Below are positions 9,541 to 17,974 of a stretch of DNA of 64,000 bases, one piece after another (the first letter of the stretch is position 1; each line of letters starts with the position of its first letter). The stretch covers positions 372,001 through 436,000 of the forward strand of contig JADQCE010000003.1 of assembly GCA_016278265.1 (NCBI GenBank), given 5' to 3'. Source of the DNA: Halothiobacillus sp. Its GTDB lineage: Bacteria > Pseudomonadota > Gammaproteobacteria > Halothiobacillales > Halothiobacillaceae. Under the pieces are notes generated by a model. That model had not been told where the DNA came from and made no database searches. It worked only from the letters and a program-made list of their open reading frames with translations. A program made the translations under genes and the position numbers.

Positions 9541-10038
9541 ATGTGCGCAGCCAAGACGAAGAAAGGCGAAAAGACACTCAAGAACCTGCAACAGGCGCTG
9601 TCCATGGAATTGACCGCCACCCACCAGTACCTGCTGCACGCCCACGTGCTCGAGGACTGGGGGCTGGATCGCCTGGCCACCAAGATGAACGGCGAAGTCC
9701 AGGAAGAGCTGGGGCACGCCAGCAGGTTCATCGATCGCATGCTGTTCCTCAATGGCGACCCGGTGGTCACCGAGGCCAAGCCGACCAAGCGTTCCACGTC
9801 GCTGACCGAGATGTTCAAGGCCGATCTGAAGGAAGAGCTCGCCTCGATCGAGTTCTACGGCAAGGCCGCCGGCGAGGCCGCCGACGACGGTGACGTGGGT
9901 ACCCGGAAGCTGTTCGAGGAAATCCTCATCGACGAGGAAGGGCATGCCGACTGGCTGCAGACCCAGCTCGAACTGCTCGATCGCATGGGCGAACAGAACT
10001 ACTTTGCCGCCTACCACACGCCGAATACTGGCGAATAA
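9541..10038 (+). CDS. bfr: Bacterioferritin-family ferritin lacking the haem-ligand Met
   Basis: 165 residues, the usual bacterioferritin length plus a short N-terminal tail. The ferroxidase ligands are all present by alignment to E. coli Bfr: Glu23, Glu56, His59, Glu99, Glu132 and His135. The residue equivalent to the axial haem ligand Met52 is Leu57 (EELGH where Bfr has EEMKH or DEMKH). The protein should therefore oxidise and store iron but may not bind intersubunit haem, or only in a mixed shell with another Bfr subunit. The ATG is preceded by a GGAGGG ribosome-binding site. A terminator follows the gene. Confidence 0.9.
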   Translation: MCAAKTKKGEKTLKNLQQALSMELTATHQYLLHAHVLEDWGLDRLATKMNGEVQEELGHASRFIDRMLFLNGDPVVTEAKPTKRSTSLTEMFKADLKEELASIEFYGKAAGEAADDGDVGTRKLFEEILIDEEGHADWLQTQLELLDRMGEQNYFAAYHTPNTGE

Positions 10039-10100
10039 GGGCGAGTCCCGCCGGTCCAATCGTGCCGGCGTAAGGTTTGACCAAGAGGCCGCACAACCAC

Positions 10101-10127
10101 GGCCGGCTCTACATGGGTCGGCCTTTT
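10101..10127 (+). terminator. Rho-independent terminator after bfr
   Basis: GGCCG and CGGCC pair across a 13-base loop and are followed by TTTTT. An alternative upstream AGGCCG can pair with the same 3' arm. It lies in the short gap before a convergent gene. Confidence 0.55.
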
Positions 10128-10182
10128 TCGTGTTCCCGTGCTTATCGCGAGTGCGAAGAGCTGTGTGGGATGTCCCGGGGCG

Positions 10183-10821
10183 TCACTTGCCGCCCGATGA
10201 GAGGTGGTCGATGGCCGCTTGCGCCACGCGCTCCGACCAGAGCAGTGCGAAGTGATTCACGGGCAGGCAGCGGTGATCGGTCAGTCCGGGTGTCGAGGTT
10301 TCGGCGACGGCGACCGTGCCGTCGTTGGGTGAGACGAGCGCCTCAGGGACGAGACGACCCGGGCCGACTGGCCGGGTGCCGGCCAGCATCAGGGTGTTGG
10401 GGGCGGTCCAAGTCGGGACGTCGCCGGCGAGTCCCGCCTCCAGGCTGCCGCCGAGCAGCCATCGCCCAAGTCGCCATTGGGCTAGACCTCGGGCGACGGC
10501 GCTGCCGGCCAAGGGTGAGCCCAGCAACACGAGGCGTGCCCCGGGCGGTCGGCTATCGGGGTGGCGGGCGAACAGGTGGGCGAGGAGCACGCCGCCGAGA
10601 CTGTGGGCGAGGAAGTGGTCCGGAGAGGCGTTCTGCTCGTCCAGCCAGTGTGCGAGTCGTTCCGCGTTGGCCGCAGGGGCGGCGCGGCTGGGATAGCCGA
10701 AAAGAAGGGGGGCGAAGCCGGCCTGTTTCAGCCGACGAGCCAGTGGCCACATGGCCCAGCGTCCCATCCACAGCCCGTGGATCAGTACCACGGTCGGCCT
10801 GCGCTCGGAGGAGGGCTCCAT
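10183..10821 (-). CDS. Alpha/beta hydrolase (lipase-like)
   Basis: 212 residues. The start has the oxyanion-loop motif VVLIHGLWMGRWAMWPLARRL; the nucleophile elbow is HSLGG (canonical GXSXG with Ser); NDGTVAV and NHFALL near the end supply the likely acid and histidine. It looks like a small cytoplasmic esterase/lipase related to RBBP9-like and PGAP1-like hydrolases. It ends convergently with bfr and lies 10 bases downstream of the VIT1-like gene on the same strand, so the two may be co-transcribed. Substrate unknown. Confidence 0.75.
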   Translation of the reverse strand: MEPSSERRPTVVLIHGLWMGRWAMWPLARRLKQAGFAPLLFGYPSRAAPAANAERLAHWLDEQNASPDHFLAHSLGGVLLAHLFARHPDSRPPGARLVLLGSPLAGSAVARGLAQWRLGRWLLGGSLEAGLAGDVPTWTAPNTLMLAGTRPVGPGRLVPEALVSPNDGTVAVAETSTPGLTDHRCLPVNHFALLWSERVAQAAIDHLSSGGK

Positions 10822-10831
10822 CGGGTCGCGG

Positions 10832-11536
10832 TCAGACGTGATAGCCGATCAGGTTGCCGATGAAGGCGGTTGCGCCCATGGCGGCCACGCCCCAGAACAG
10901 CACCCGCGCGGCACCGCGTATCACGGAGGCGCCGCCGGCGCGGGCGGCCAAGCCGCCGAGCATCCCAAGCGAGATCAGGGTCATAGCCACCACGGCGACC
11001 ATCATGGTCGAGTCAGGAACGAACAGCATGGTCAGTAGAGGAAGGCCGGCCCCGACGGAGAAGGACGCGGCCGACGACCAGGCGGCGAGAAAGGGTTGGG
11101 CCCGGGTGATCTCGTGCAGACCCATCTCGTCGCGGGCATGTGCGCCGAGGGCATCGTGCGCCATGAGTTGCTGGGCGACGTCCTGGGCCGTTTCCGGTTT
11201 GAGGCCGCGGTCAATGTAGATCTCGCGCAATTCCGCCAGTTCATGGTCGAAGTTGATCTCCAGCTCGCGCGCCTCCATGGCGAGATCCGCCTTTTCCGTG
11301 TCTTTTTGTGACTGCACCGAGACGTACTCGCCGGCCGCCATCGATAGCGCCCCGGAGACCAGCCCGGCGGTGCCCGCCAGCACGATCGCCATGCGCGGGC
11401 TGCCTGCGGCGATAAAGCCCAGCATCAGGCTCGAGACCGACACGATGCCGTCGTTGGCCCCCATCACGGACGCCCGGAGCCATGAGTTCCGATTGATGCG
11501 GTGATGCTCGGCGTGAATGTCGATCTTCTTTTCCAT
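10832..11536 (-). CDS. VIT1/CCC1-family transporter (iron/manganese)
   Basis: 234 residues, with the start placed at MEKKIDIHAEHH. N-terminal motifs ANDGIVSVSSLMLG and SMAAGEYVSVQSQKD are hallmarks of the VIT1/CCC1 family. A soluble helical insert rich in Glu (ELEINFDHELAELREIY) follows, then two C-terminal membrane segments. These membrane proteins move Fe2+ or Mn2+ out of the cytoplasm. Its closeness to a ferritin gene, although convergent, makes iron a reasonable substrate. An upstream in-frame extension to 11623 lacks family similarity and was not used. Confidence 0.85.
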   Translation of the reverse strand: MEKKIDIHAEHHRINRNSWLRASVMGANDGIVSVSSLMLGFIAAGSPRMAIVLAGTAGLVSGALSMAAGEYVSVQSQKDTEKADLAMEARELEINFDHELAELREIYIDRGLKPETAQDVAQQLMAHDALGAHARDEMGLHEITRAQPFLAAWSSAASFSVGAGLPLLTMLFVPDSTMMVAVVAMTLISLGMLGGLAARAGGASVIRGAARVLFWGVAAMGATAFIGNLIGYHV

Positions 11537-11705
11537 GAGGCGTCTTCGTCCTGGGGTATCCCCGGCTGGCGGGCCGGGTGATAATCTGATGACACCCCGC
11601 CGGTCGGGCTGGCGGGGACGCATTTCAACGGAATATTGCCACGGTAACCAGCCCTAACCCAACACGAGGCCACGGGTCGGCCGGCAAGGCCATCGATGTA
11701 ACATC

Positions 11706-13646
11706 ATGCAGCATCCGCTCGACATCAGCTCCGGTCATCTCTGCCAGCGCCTGCAACAGGTGCTCGATGGCATGGGCGGCGTGATCGCGCCCGATGTGGC
11801 GCTGGCCGTGGAACACTTGTGTCTGTCGGTCGCAGGCGTCTCGGAAGCGGCGTTCGGTCCGCACGTGGCCGTGGCGCTGGCGGATATCCAGGCCGACCTG
11901 CCCACCCTGGTCGCGGCCTTGCTGGCGGATCCGGCCCTGGGTGCGTCCGACGCGGGCGAATCCGACTCGACGGAGTCTGAAGCCGCCTCGCTCGCCACGA
12001 CACTGCTGGATCGCAACGGCCGGCGCGACGTGCAACGCCTGCTCGAGGCGATCGAGCGTCTGCGGGGCTGGGAGTCGGTGTATCCCGAGCCGCGTGCCGA
12101 GCAGCAACGCGAGTACTGGCGTCGCCTGTTGCTCGCTGGCGCGCGTGACGCCCGCGCGGTGCTGATCGATCTGGCCTACCGCCTCGAGGGGATGCGGGTA
12201 CTCGGCGACGAGCCCGACGAGGCGCGGCGTCGGCGCTTCGCCGGCATGACGCTGGCCGTCCACGCGCCGATTGCGCATCGGCTCGGACTGGGTCAAATCA
12301 AGTGGGAGCTCGAGGATCTGGCATTCCGCCACCTTGAGCCGAACACCTACGTCGAGATCGCCCGGCTGCTCGACGAACGTCGCACCAGCCGCGAGTCGTA
12401 TCTGGCTCACGTCGAGCAAAAATTGAACCACGCCCTGATCCAGGCGGGCATCCGGGCGGAGGTCTACGGTCGACCCAAGCACATCTACAGCATTTGGGGG
12501 AAGATGTGCCGCAAGCAGGTCTCCTTCGAGGGGCTGTTCGACGTGCGCGCGCTGCGGGTGCAGGTCAACTCGGTTACCGACTGTTACGCGGCGCTCTCCG
12601 TGGTCCACGAACTGTTTCGCCCCATTCCCAGCGAATACGACGACTACATCGCCCGGCCCAAGCCCAATGGCTACCAGTCGCTGCACACCGCCGTGCACGC
12701 CGATGAGGACAAGGTGGTCGAGATCCAGATCCGCACCGAGCGGATGCACGCGTTCGCCGAGTTCGGTGTTGCCGCCCACTGGCGCTACAAGGCCGGCGGC
12801 GGGTCGGCGAATCCGTTCGATATGCAGGTCGAATCGCTGCGTCGTGATCTGTCACGCGGCGATATCCGGCCGCTGGATGCGCCGATGGTGTATGCCTTCA
12901 CGCCCGACGGAGAGTTGGTCGAGCTGCCGGCAGGGGCGACGGTGCTCGATTTCGCCTATCGCATCCACACCCACCTGGGGCACCGTTGCCGCGGGGCGAA
13001 GGTCAACCGCCAGATCGCGCCACTTAAGACCGAGGTGGCCAATGGCGACACAGTTGAGGTCTTGACCAACAAGGAGCCGGCGCCCAGCCGCGAGTGGGCA
13101 CACACCAAGAGCGGCTTTCTGCGCTCGGCCAGTTCGCGCGCCAAGGTGCGCAACTGGTTCGCGCAGTTCGACCGAGAGGATGCCCGTGAACGGGGACGGC
13201 TGATCTGCGAGCGGCTGTTTAGGCGCTTTTCCATGGATGCCGCGGCGCGGCGGCGGCTGCTCGAGGCGCTTGGCGTCAACAGCGAAGACCAGCTGTTCCT
13301 GGCGGTGGGACACCATCGTATCGCCGCCGAAACGTTGCAGGCCGCCGCCCGTGGCCAGTTGGGCGCGGCGGCCGACCGCTCCGCGCGTCCGCCGCGCGTG
13401 GCCCCGCCCGAGGGCGAGCCGCTGCCCGAACCGCCGGGCGGGCGCAGCCTCGTGATCGAGAACCAGTCGATCGATGGGCTCAAGGTGACGCGCGCGAAGT
13501 GCTGCCAGCCGCAGCCTGGCGATCGGGTGATGGCCTTCCTCAGTCGCTCGCAGGGCTACAAGCTCCATCGCCCGGATTGCCGCAACCTCGCCCACCTGGC
13601 TCGCCAATTCCCCGAGCGGGTATTGCCGGTCGAATGGCCCGATTAG
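11706..13646 (+). CDS. relA: RelA-type (p)ppGpp synthetase lacking the ACT domain
   Basis: 646 residues, about 100 shorter than E. coli RelA. Domains in order: an inactive HD-like region without the HD residues (1-~180), the synthetase domain (GRPKHIYSIWGKM, FDVRALRV, KPNGYQSLHT, EIQIRT), a TGS domain (YAFTPDGELVELPAGATVLDFAY) and the cysteine-containing region (AKCCQPQPGD, HRPDCRNL). The catalytic loop carries EYDD at residue 310, the EXDD form of monofunctional RelA. The protein stops right after the Cys region, so the C-terminal ACT/RRM domain is missing. Its TAG stop shares a base with a terminal-inverted-repeat element, suggesting an insertion may have trimmed the gene. Confidence 0.92.
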   Translation: MQHPLDISSGHLCQRLQQVLDGMGGVIAPDVALAVEHLCLSVAGVSEAAFGPHVAVALADIQADLPTLVAALLADPALGASDAGESDSTESEAASLATTLLDRNGRRDVQRLLEAIERLRGWESVYPEPRAEQQREYWRRLLLAGARDARAVLIDLAYRLEGMRVLGDEPDEARRRRFAGMTLAVHAPIAHRLGLGQIKWELEDLAFRHLEPNTYVEIARLLDERRTSRESYLAHVEQKLNHALIQAGIRAEVYGRPKHIYSIWGKMCRKQVSFEGLFDVRALRVQVNSVTDCYAALSVVHELFRPIPSEYDDYIARPKPNGYQSLHTAVHADEDKVVEIQIRTERMHAFAEFGVAAHWRYKAGGGSANPFDMQVESLRRDLSRGDIRPLDAPMVYAFTPDGELVELPAGATVLDFAYRIHTHLGHRCRGAKVNRQIAPLKTEVANGDTVEVLTNKEPAPSREWAHTKSGFLRSASSRAKVRNWFAQFDREDARERGRLICERLFRRFSMDAAARRRLLEALGVNSEDQLFLAVGHHRIAAETLQAAARGQLGAAADRSARPPRVAPPEGEPLPEPPGGRSLVIENQSIDGLKVTRAKCCQPQPGDRVMAFLSRSQGYKLHRPDCRNLAHLARQFPERVLPVEWPD

Positions 13647-13747
13647 GGAAGGTCGGTACGATTCGATAGCGCCTCTGCGGGACCGCCAACGCCGAGTGCG
13701 GGCAAACCCGCAAGCCAGAGATGGCATCGAATCGTACCGACCTTCCC
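13646..13747. repeat. TIR hairpin element, copy 1 (102 bp)
   Basis: Ends are perfect 22-bp inverted repeats beginning GGGAAGGTCGGTACGATTCG. The interior holds GCGCCTCTG and GCCGAGTGCGGGCAAACC, both also found in copy 2 near 30.7 kb. It begins at the last base of the relA stop codon and ends 55 bases before the glycosyltransferase start. No target-site duplication is visible. Confidence 0.8.
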
Positions 13748-13801
13748 TTGACGAGCGCGACTGACAACAAACCGTCATGGACGCGGGGTAGTTTGGTGCA
13801 A

Positions 13802-14992
13802 ATGGAAAAGACACCTGCTTCCCCGGCACTGCACCTGGCCGACGTCACCATGTTCTGGGGGCCGGCCTCGGGCGGCGTGCGGCGTTACCTCGAGGCCAAG
13901 CGCGACCACATCGCCGGTTGCCCGGATTGCCAGCACAGCCTGCTGGTTCCCGGCCCCCACCCAGCGTGGTCGGCCGATGCCAATCAATGGTTGCGCCAGT
14001 TGCCGGCTTGGCGTCTGCCGGCCGGTGATGGTTATCGCTTTCCCTTGCGCGCCGGCCCCTGGCGCGAGGCGTTGATCGAACTGGCACCCGATGCGATCGA
14101 GGCCGGCGATCCCTACGTGACGGCGCACGCCGCCCAGGCCGCGGCAAACCGTTTGGGGGTGCCGGCGGTCGGCTTCTTTCACTCGGATCTTTCTCGGTTG
14201 CTCGCGCTGCGCTGCGGCGACTGGGTCAGGCCGCTGTCCGGGCGCTACCTGGCGCGGTTGTATCGTCGCTTCGACTGGATGTTCGCCCCCAGTGACGTCA
14301 TGGCCAGTCAGCTGGCCGATCTGGGCGTGCGCAATGTGAGTGTGCAGCGGCTCGGCGTGGATACCTCGGTCTTTCGCCCCTCGGCGGTCCAACCCGGACT
14401 GCGTGACAGCCTGGGGATCCCGCGAGACGCCCGGGTGTTGGTGTTCGCGGGTCGCAACACGCGCGAGAAGCACGTCGACCAGCTGGTCGCGGCGCTCGAT
14501 GAACTCGACGAGCGTTACTACCTGTTGCTGATCGGCGCTGGCATGCCGGTCGGCAGTCATCCCCGTCTGCGCGTGGTCGATTACGTTGCCGACGAGCATA
14601 CGCTCGCCGCCTACCTCGCCTCAGCGGACGCATTGCTGCATGCCGGCGATGCCGAGACCTTCGGATTGGTGATCCTCGAGGCGATGGCCTGCGGCCTGCC
14701 GGTGGTCGGCGTGGCTGCCGGGGCCACGCCGGAACTGGTCGACGAGGCGGTGGGGGAGCTGGTCCCGAAGGCTCGGGCCGCCGCGCTGGCCCGAGGCGTG
14801 ACGCGTCTGTTCGAGCGCGACTGGCTGGCGGCAGGCGCCGCCGCGCGCCGACGGGCGGTGCGCCACTACGGCTGGGGATCGCAGCTTGATCGGCAATTGA
14901 TGCGGATGGGCCAGCTGTGCCGCGAGGGGCGTGTCAGTGACGACAGCAGCGTCGAGAAACCGTGGCCACAGAAGGGCTCGGTTTCCGCCTGA
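13802..14992 (+). CDS. Glycosyltransferase family 4
   Basis: 396 residues from ATG 13802. An open frame extends to 13721, but that part runs through the repeat element and has no family similarity. GT-B fold features: the N-terminal WGPASGGVRRYLEAK loop, GFFHSDLSRLLAL, RLGVDTSVFRP, VFAGRNTREKHVDQLVAAL, and the C-terminal DAETFGLVILEAMACGLPVVG nucleotide-sugar motif with the E-X7-E pattern. It probably transfers a hexose to a lipid or another sugar, in the manner of alpha-mannosyltransferases. No neighbouring polysaccharide genes indicate the acceptor. Confidence 0.85.
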   Translation: MEKTPASPALHLADVTMFWGPASGGVRRYLEAKRDHIAGCPDCQHSLLVPGPHPAWSADANQWLRQLPAWRLPAGDGYRFPLRAGPWREALIELAPDAIEAGDPYVTAHAAQAAANRLGVPAVGFFHSDLSRLLALRCGDWVRPLSGRYLARLYRRFDWMFAPSDVMASQLADLGVRNVSVQRLGVDTSVFRPSAVQPGLRDSLGIPRDARVLVFAGRNTREKHVDQLVAALDELDERYYLLLIGAGMPVGSHPRLRVVDYVADEHTLAAYLASADALLHAGDAETFGLVILEAMACGLPVVGVAAGATPELVDEAVGELVPKARAAALARGVTRLFERDWLAAGAAARRRAVRHYGWGSQLDRQLMRMGQLCREGRVSDDSSVEKPWPQKGSVSA

Positions 14993-15032
14993 TCGCGCCA
15001 CGCGGGCCCGCGGTTGTGCCGGCCTGCCCGGA

Positions 15033-16130
15033 TTACCTCGCCAGTGCCGCGCTCTTGACCAAGGCGATGACGGCCTGGCCGGCATCCAGCCCCATGTCGG
15101 CCACCGCGCGCTCGGTGACCTCGCTGACCAGCCGTTGACCGTCGTCCAGGGTGAGGAACACGGCCCGGCGGCCGGGGGCGCTGGTGTCGATCCGTTCGAT
15201 CCGGGCCGGGAGCTGGTTCTGCATCGAGATGTTGTCGAGTCGCTCCCGGGCCAGTGCCACGTCGTCGGCGCGCACCCGCAGGCGGCGCGGGCCGTGCTCG
15301 GTCGTCGAGCCGTCCGCGCCCAGTTGGAAGGTCACCGGCTGGCCGGTGCCCGTTTGGGGCGCGGTGACGAAGCGCAGCCGGTGCGGGTCGCCGTGGACGT
15401 GCTCCACGTGGCCGTCGAGCGAGGCGACCGGGCCTTCCTCGGTGAACAGCGGCGAGTCGACCCGCCCGAGCGCCTCCTTCAATGTCTCGACCCGCTCGAC
15501 CCGTCCTTCCGCCATGAACACCACCCGGTCGGCCAGCCGTTCCACCTCCGCCGGGGCGTGGGTGATCATCACGGTGGGGATGGCGAAATCGCGGATCACC
15601 GTCTCGAACAGGTCGAGCAGTTCGGCCTTGGCGCGCCAGTCGAGCGCGGCCAGCGGCTCGTCCATCATTAGCACGCGAGGTTTGCCGATCAGCGCCCGGG
15701 CGATGGCGATCCGTTGGCGTTCGCCGCCGGAGAGGTTGCCCACCGCCCGGTCGAGCAGCGGGCCGATGCCGGTGCGCTCGATGATCTGGTCGCGGTCGAT
15801 GGCCGCCCCACGGTCTTGCGGCGCGCGCCGAGCGGCGAAGTCGAGATTGCCGCGCACCGTGCGGTGCGCGAGCAGGGCGGCGTGCTGGAAGACCATGCCG
15901 ATGTCGCGCTGCTCGGCCGGTCGGCCACGACGGCCGTCCTGCCAGACCTCGTCGTGAAAGCGCAGCTGGCCGCGGGTATGCCGGTCCAATCCGGCCATGG
16001 CGCGCAGCAGCGTGCTCTTGCCCGAGCCCGAGCGGCCGAATAGGGCGGTAACGCCTTCCGAGTCGAAGGCGAAGTCGCCGGACGCCATCCGGAAGTCGCC
16101 GACGGTCAGTGTCAGGTTGCCTAAGAACAT
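15033..16130 (-). CDS. modC: Molybdate ABC transporter ATP-binding protein
   Basis: 365 residues. It has Walker A GRSGSGKST near residue 32, the signature LSGGERQRIAIARAL, Walker B VLMMDEPLAALD, and a C-terminal TOBE/MOP-type domain (QNQLPARIERIDTS to the end) that binds molybdate. It powers uptake through ModB. The upstream frame reaches 16373 only because the insert between modB and modC happens to be open; the ATG at 16130 matches ModC families. It is the last gene of the modABC run and separated from modB by about 290 bases of palindrome-rich DNA. Confidence 0.93.
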   Translation of the reverse strand: MFLGNLTLTVGDFRMASGDFAFDSEGVTALFGRSGSGKSTLLRAMAGLDRHTRGQLRFHDEVWQDGRRGRPAEQRDIGMVFQHAALLAHRTVRGNLDFAARRAPQDRGAAIDRDQIIERTGIGPLLDRAVGNLSGGERQRIAIARALIGKPRVLMMDEPLAALDWRAKAELLDLFETVIRDFAIPTVMITHAPAEVERLADRVVFMAEGRVERVETLKEALGRVDSPLFTEEGPVASLDGHVEHVHGDPHRLRFVTAPQTGTGQPVTFQLGADGSTTEHGPRRLRVRADDVALARERLDNISMQNQLPARIERIDTSAPGRRAVFLTLDDGQRLVSEVTERAVADMGLDAGQAVIALVKSAALAR

Positions 16131-16139
16131 TGAGTACCT

Positions 16140-16409
16140 CGAAAAAGCGTCATGAGCCGCCCGAGTGCAAGGAGCCGCGGAGCGAGCGACGAGACATATC
16201 GGATAGATAGGCGGATGCAGGCCATTCATGGCCTGCTTGCTGCGCACGCGCTTCGCGCGTCCCGATTTGCTCCAAGCAAATCGGTAGGAGCGAGTGACGC
16301 AATGGCCTGGATGCCATTGCGGACGCAGGCGCAGCCTGCGCTCGCGAGGGGCATGGACGCCCCGAGTCCGCACGCGACGCCGAAATCGGGTGGCGGAATA
16401 GCTTTTTCG
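16140..16409. repeat. Palindrome-rich insert splitting modB and modC
   Basis: Bounded by a perfect 9-bp inverted repeat (CGAAAAAGC at 16140-16148, GCTTTTTCG at 16401-16409) that continues imperfectly for about 25 bases. Inside are at least six short palindromes, among them GGCCATTCATGGCC, CGATTTGCTCCAAGCAAATCG-type arms, and GGGGC/GCCCC around CATGGAC. No gene of normal composition is seen. It resembles a small non-autonomous mobile or REP-like element lying inside an operon whose genes normally abut. Confidence 0.65.
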
Positions 16410-16422
16410 GGGTGCTCATGGC

Positions 16423-17115
16423 TTATCCGAGTCGTGCCGAGAATCGGCGATTGATCAGGTACACGCCCACCAGCGTGACGAAGGCGAAGACCACCATCAC
16501 CGCCGAGAGCAGGTGGGCCTGGGCGTACTCGAACGACTCGACGTGATCGAAGATCGCGATCGAGACCATGCGCGTCTGCCCTTCGATATTGCCGCCGACC
16601 ATCAGCACCACGCCGAACTCGCCCATGGTGTGGGCGAAGGTGAGCACCGAGCCCACCAGCAGCCCCTGGCGCGACAGTGGCAGGATTACGGTGAAGAAAC
16701 GGTCGACAAAGCCCGCGCGCATCAGCCGGGCGGCATCCAGCACCTCCTCGGAGAGCCCCTGGAAGGCGGACATCATCGGCTGGACCATGAACGGCAGCGA
16801 GAACAGCACCGAGCCGATCACCAGGCCGGTGAAGTTGAAGGTCAGCTGGCCGTCGAAGCCGAACAGTCCCAGGAACTGGGTCAGCGCGCCGTTGGGGTTC
16901 ATGGCGATGATCAGGTAGAAGCCCAGCACCGTCGGCGGCAGCACCAGCGGCAGGGAGACCAGCGCCTCGAAGGCCACCCGCCAGCGCGAGCGCATGCGGG
17001 AAAGCCCCCAGGCGATGGGTACGCCGATGAGCAGCAGCAGGATGGTGGTCACCGCCGCCACCTGCAGGGTCAGCCAAATGGGGTGAGCGTCGAGCGGGAT
17101 GCCGAACAGCGTCAT
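16423..17115 (-). CDS. modB: Molybdate ABC transporter permease
   Basis: 230 residues, a typical ModB length, with about five membrane segments starting at TLQVAAVTTILLLLIGVPIAW. The permease EAA loop is DAARLMRAGFVDRFFTVILPLSRQGLLVG, followed by FAHTMGEFGVVLMVGG, characteristic of ModB. It forms the molybdate channel with ModC on the cytoplasmic side and receives substrate from ModA. Nine bases separate it from modA upstream. Confidence 0.93.
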   Translation of the reverse strand: MTLFGIPLDAHPIWLTLQVAAVTTILLLLIGVPIAWGLSRMRSRWRVAFEALVSLPLVLPPTVLGFYLIIAMNPNGALTQFLGLFGFDGQLTFNFTGLVIGSVLFSLPFMVQPMMSAFQGLSEEVLDAARLMRAGFVDRFFTVILPLSRQGLLVGSVLTFAHTMGEFGVVLMVGGNIEGQTRMVSIAIFDHVESFEYAQAHLLSAVMVVFAFVTLVGVYLINRRFSARLG

Positions 17116-17124
17116 GGCCTGTCC

Positions 17125-17889
17125 TCAGGGCGTGTCGTAGCCATACTTCTCCATGATCGCCGCGCCCTGGTCGCTGCGAACGAAGGCGAGGAAATCGTCG
17201 ACCACCTCGGGGTGCTGGCTGCGGGTCAGCGCAGCGGCGCCCTGCTCGATGGGATCGTAGTCCTCTGCCGGCGGCATCCAGATGTGCCCCTCGTCCGTTA
17301 CCGGGCTTTGCGGGTCACGCAGTTGCGACAGGGCGACAAAACCCAGCTGGGCGTTGCCGGTGGTGACGAACTGGAAGGTCTGCGTGATGCTCTCGCCGGT
17401 GGCGATCTTCCCTTCCGCCCGATAGCGCTGGTAGAGACCACGCTTTTCCAGCACCTGCTGCGCGGCAAGCCCATAGGGGGCCGCCTTCGGATTGGCCGCG
17501 GCCAGGTAGCGGAATGCGCCGTCGGCCAGGATATCCTCGGCGCGCTCGTGCACGGGCAGATCGAGGCTGAACAGGGCCAGTTTCCCCCGGGCGTAGACGA
17601 AGGCGTCCCTTGCCTCGCCGGACTCGGCCAGCTGTTCCGGTCGGCCGGTGTCGGCGGAGAAATAGGCGTCGAAGGGGGCGCCGTTACGGATCTGGGCCAG
17701 GAGCTTGCCCGAGGGGCCGAAGGAGAACCGCACCTCGTGGCCGGAGGACTCTTCCCAGGCCGCGCCGATCTCCTCGGCCGCCTTGGTGAAGTTCGCGGCC
17801 ACCGCCACGGTGAGGGTCTCGGCATGGGCCGCCGCCGCAGTCAGCCAGCCGCTGGCAAGCAGGGCGGCCATCAGGGTCTTCTTCCACAT
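17125..17889 (-). CDS. modA: Molybdate-binding periplasmic protein
   Basis: 254 residues from the ATG preceded by AGGAGTTCGAG, a good ribosome-binding site. A Sec signal peptide ends at AHA-E near residue 24. The mature start TLTVAVAANFTKAAEEIGAAWE and the SFGPSGKLLAQIRNGAPFDAYFSAD segment are ModA hallmarks; the serines and later Tyr/Ala positions coordinate molybdate. It delivers molybdate to ModB. A ModE-type half-site lies 27-50 bases upstream. Confidence 0.94.
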   Translation of the reverse strand: MWKKTLMAALLASGWLTAAAAHAETLTVAVAANFTKAAEEIGAAWEESSGHEVRFSFGPSGKLLAQIRNGAPFDAYFSADTGRPEQLAESGEARDAFVYARGKLALFSLDLPVHERAEDILADGAFRYLAAANPKAAPYGLAAQQVLEKRGLYQRYRAEGKIATGESITQTFQFVTTGNAQLGFVALSQLRDPQSPVTDEGHIWMPPAEDYDPIEQGAAALTRSQHPEVVDDFLAFVRSDQGAAIMEKYGYDTP

Positions 17890-17915
17890 CTCGAACTCCT
17901 TGGTTTTGTCTTTCG

Positions 17916-17939
17916 ATCGGTTGTTGGGTATATATCGAT
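17916..17939 (-). promoter_or_regulatory. ModE half-site/promoter upstream of modA
   Basis: Reading the minus strand, ATCGATATATA matches the left half of the E. coli ModE box (ATCGCTATATA) at 10 of 11 positions. An AACCGAT sequence follows, though at shorter spacing than the consensus. The TATATA could also be the -10 element. ModE with molybdate would repress modABC from here. Confidence 0.5.
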
Positions 17940-17974
17940 GCGCCAAGCGAGACACCGCGTGAGTGCTCGCGGGG

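Noticed and set aside
16226-17077. 283-codon minus-strand frame over modB and the modB-modC insert
   Set aside because: It is out of frame with ModB, low in complexity (Gly/Ala/Arg) and shares no motif with any permease.
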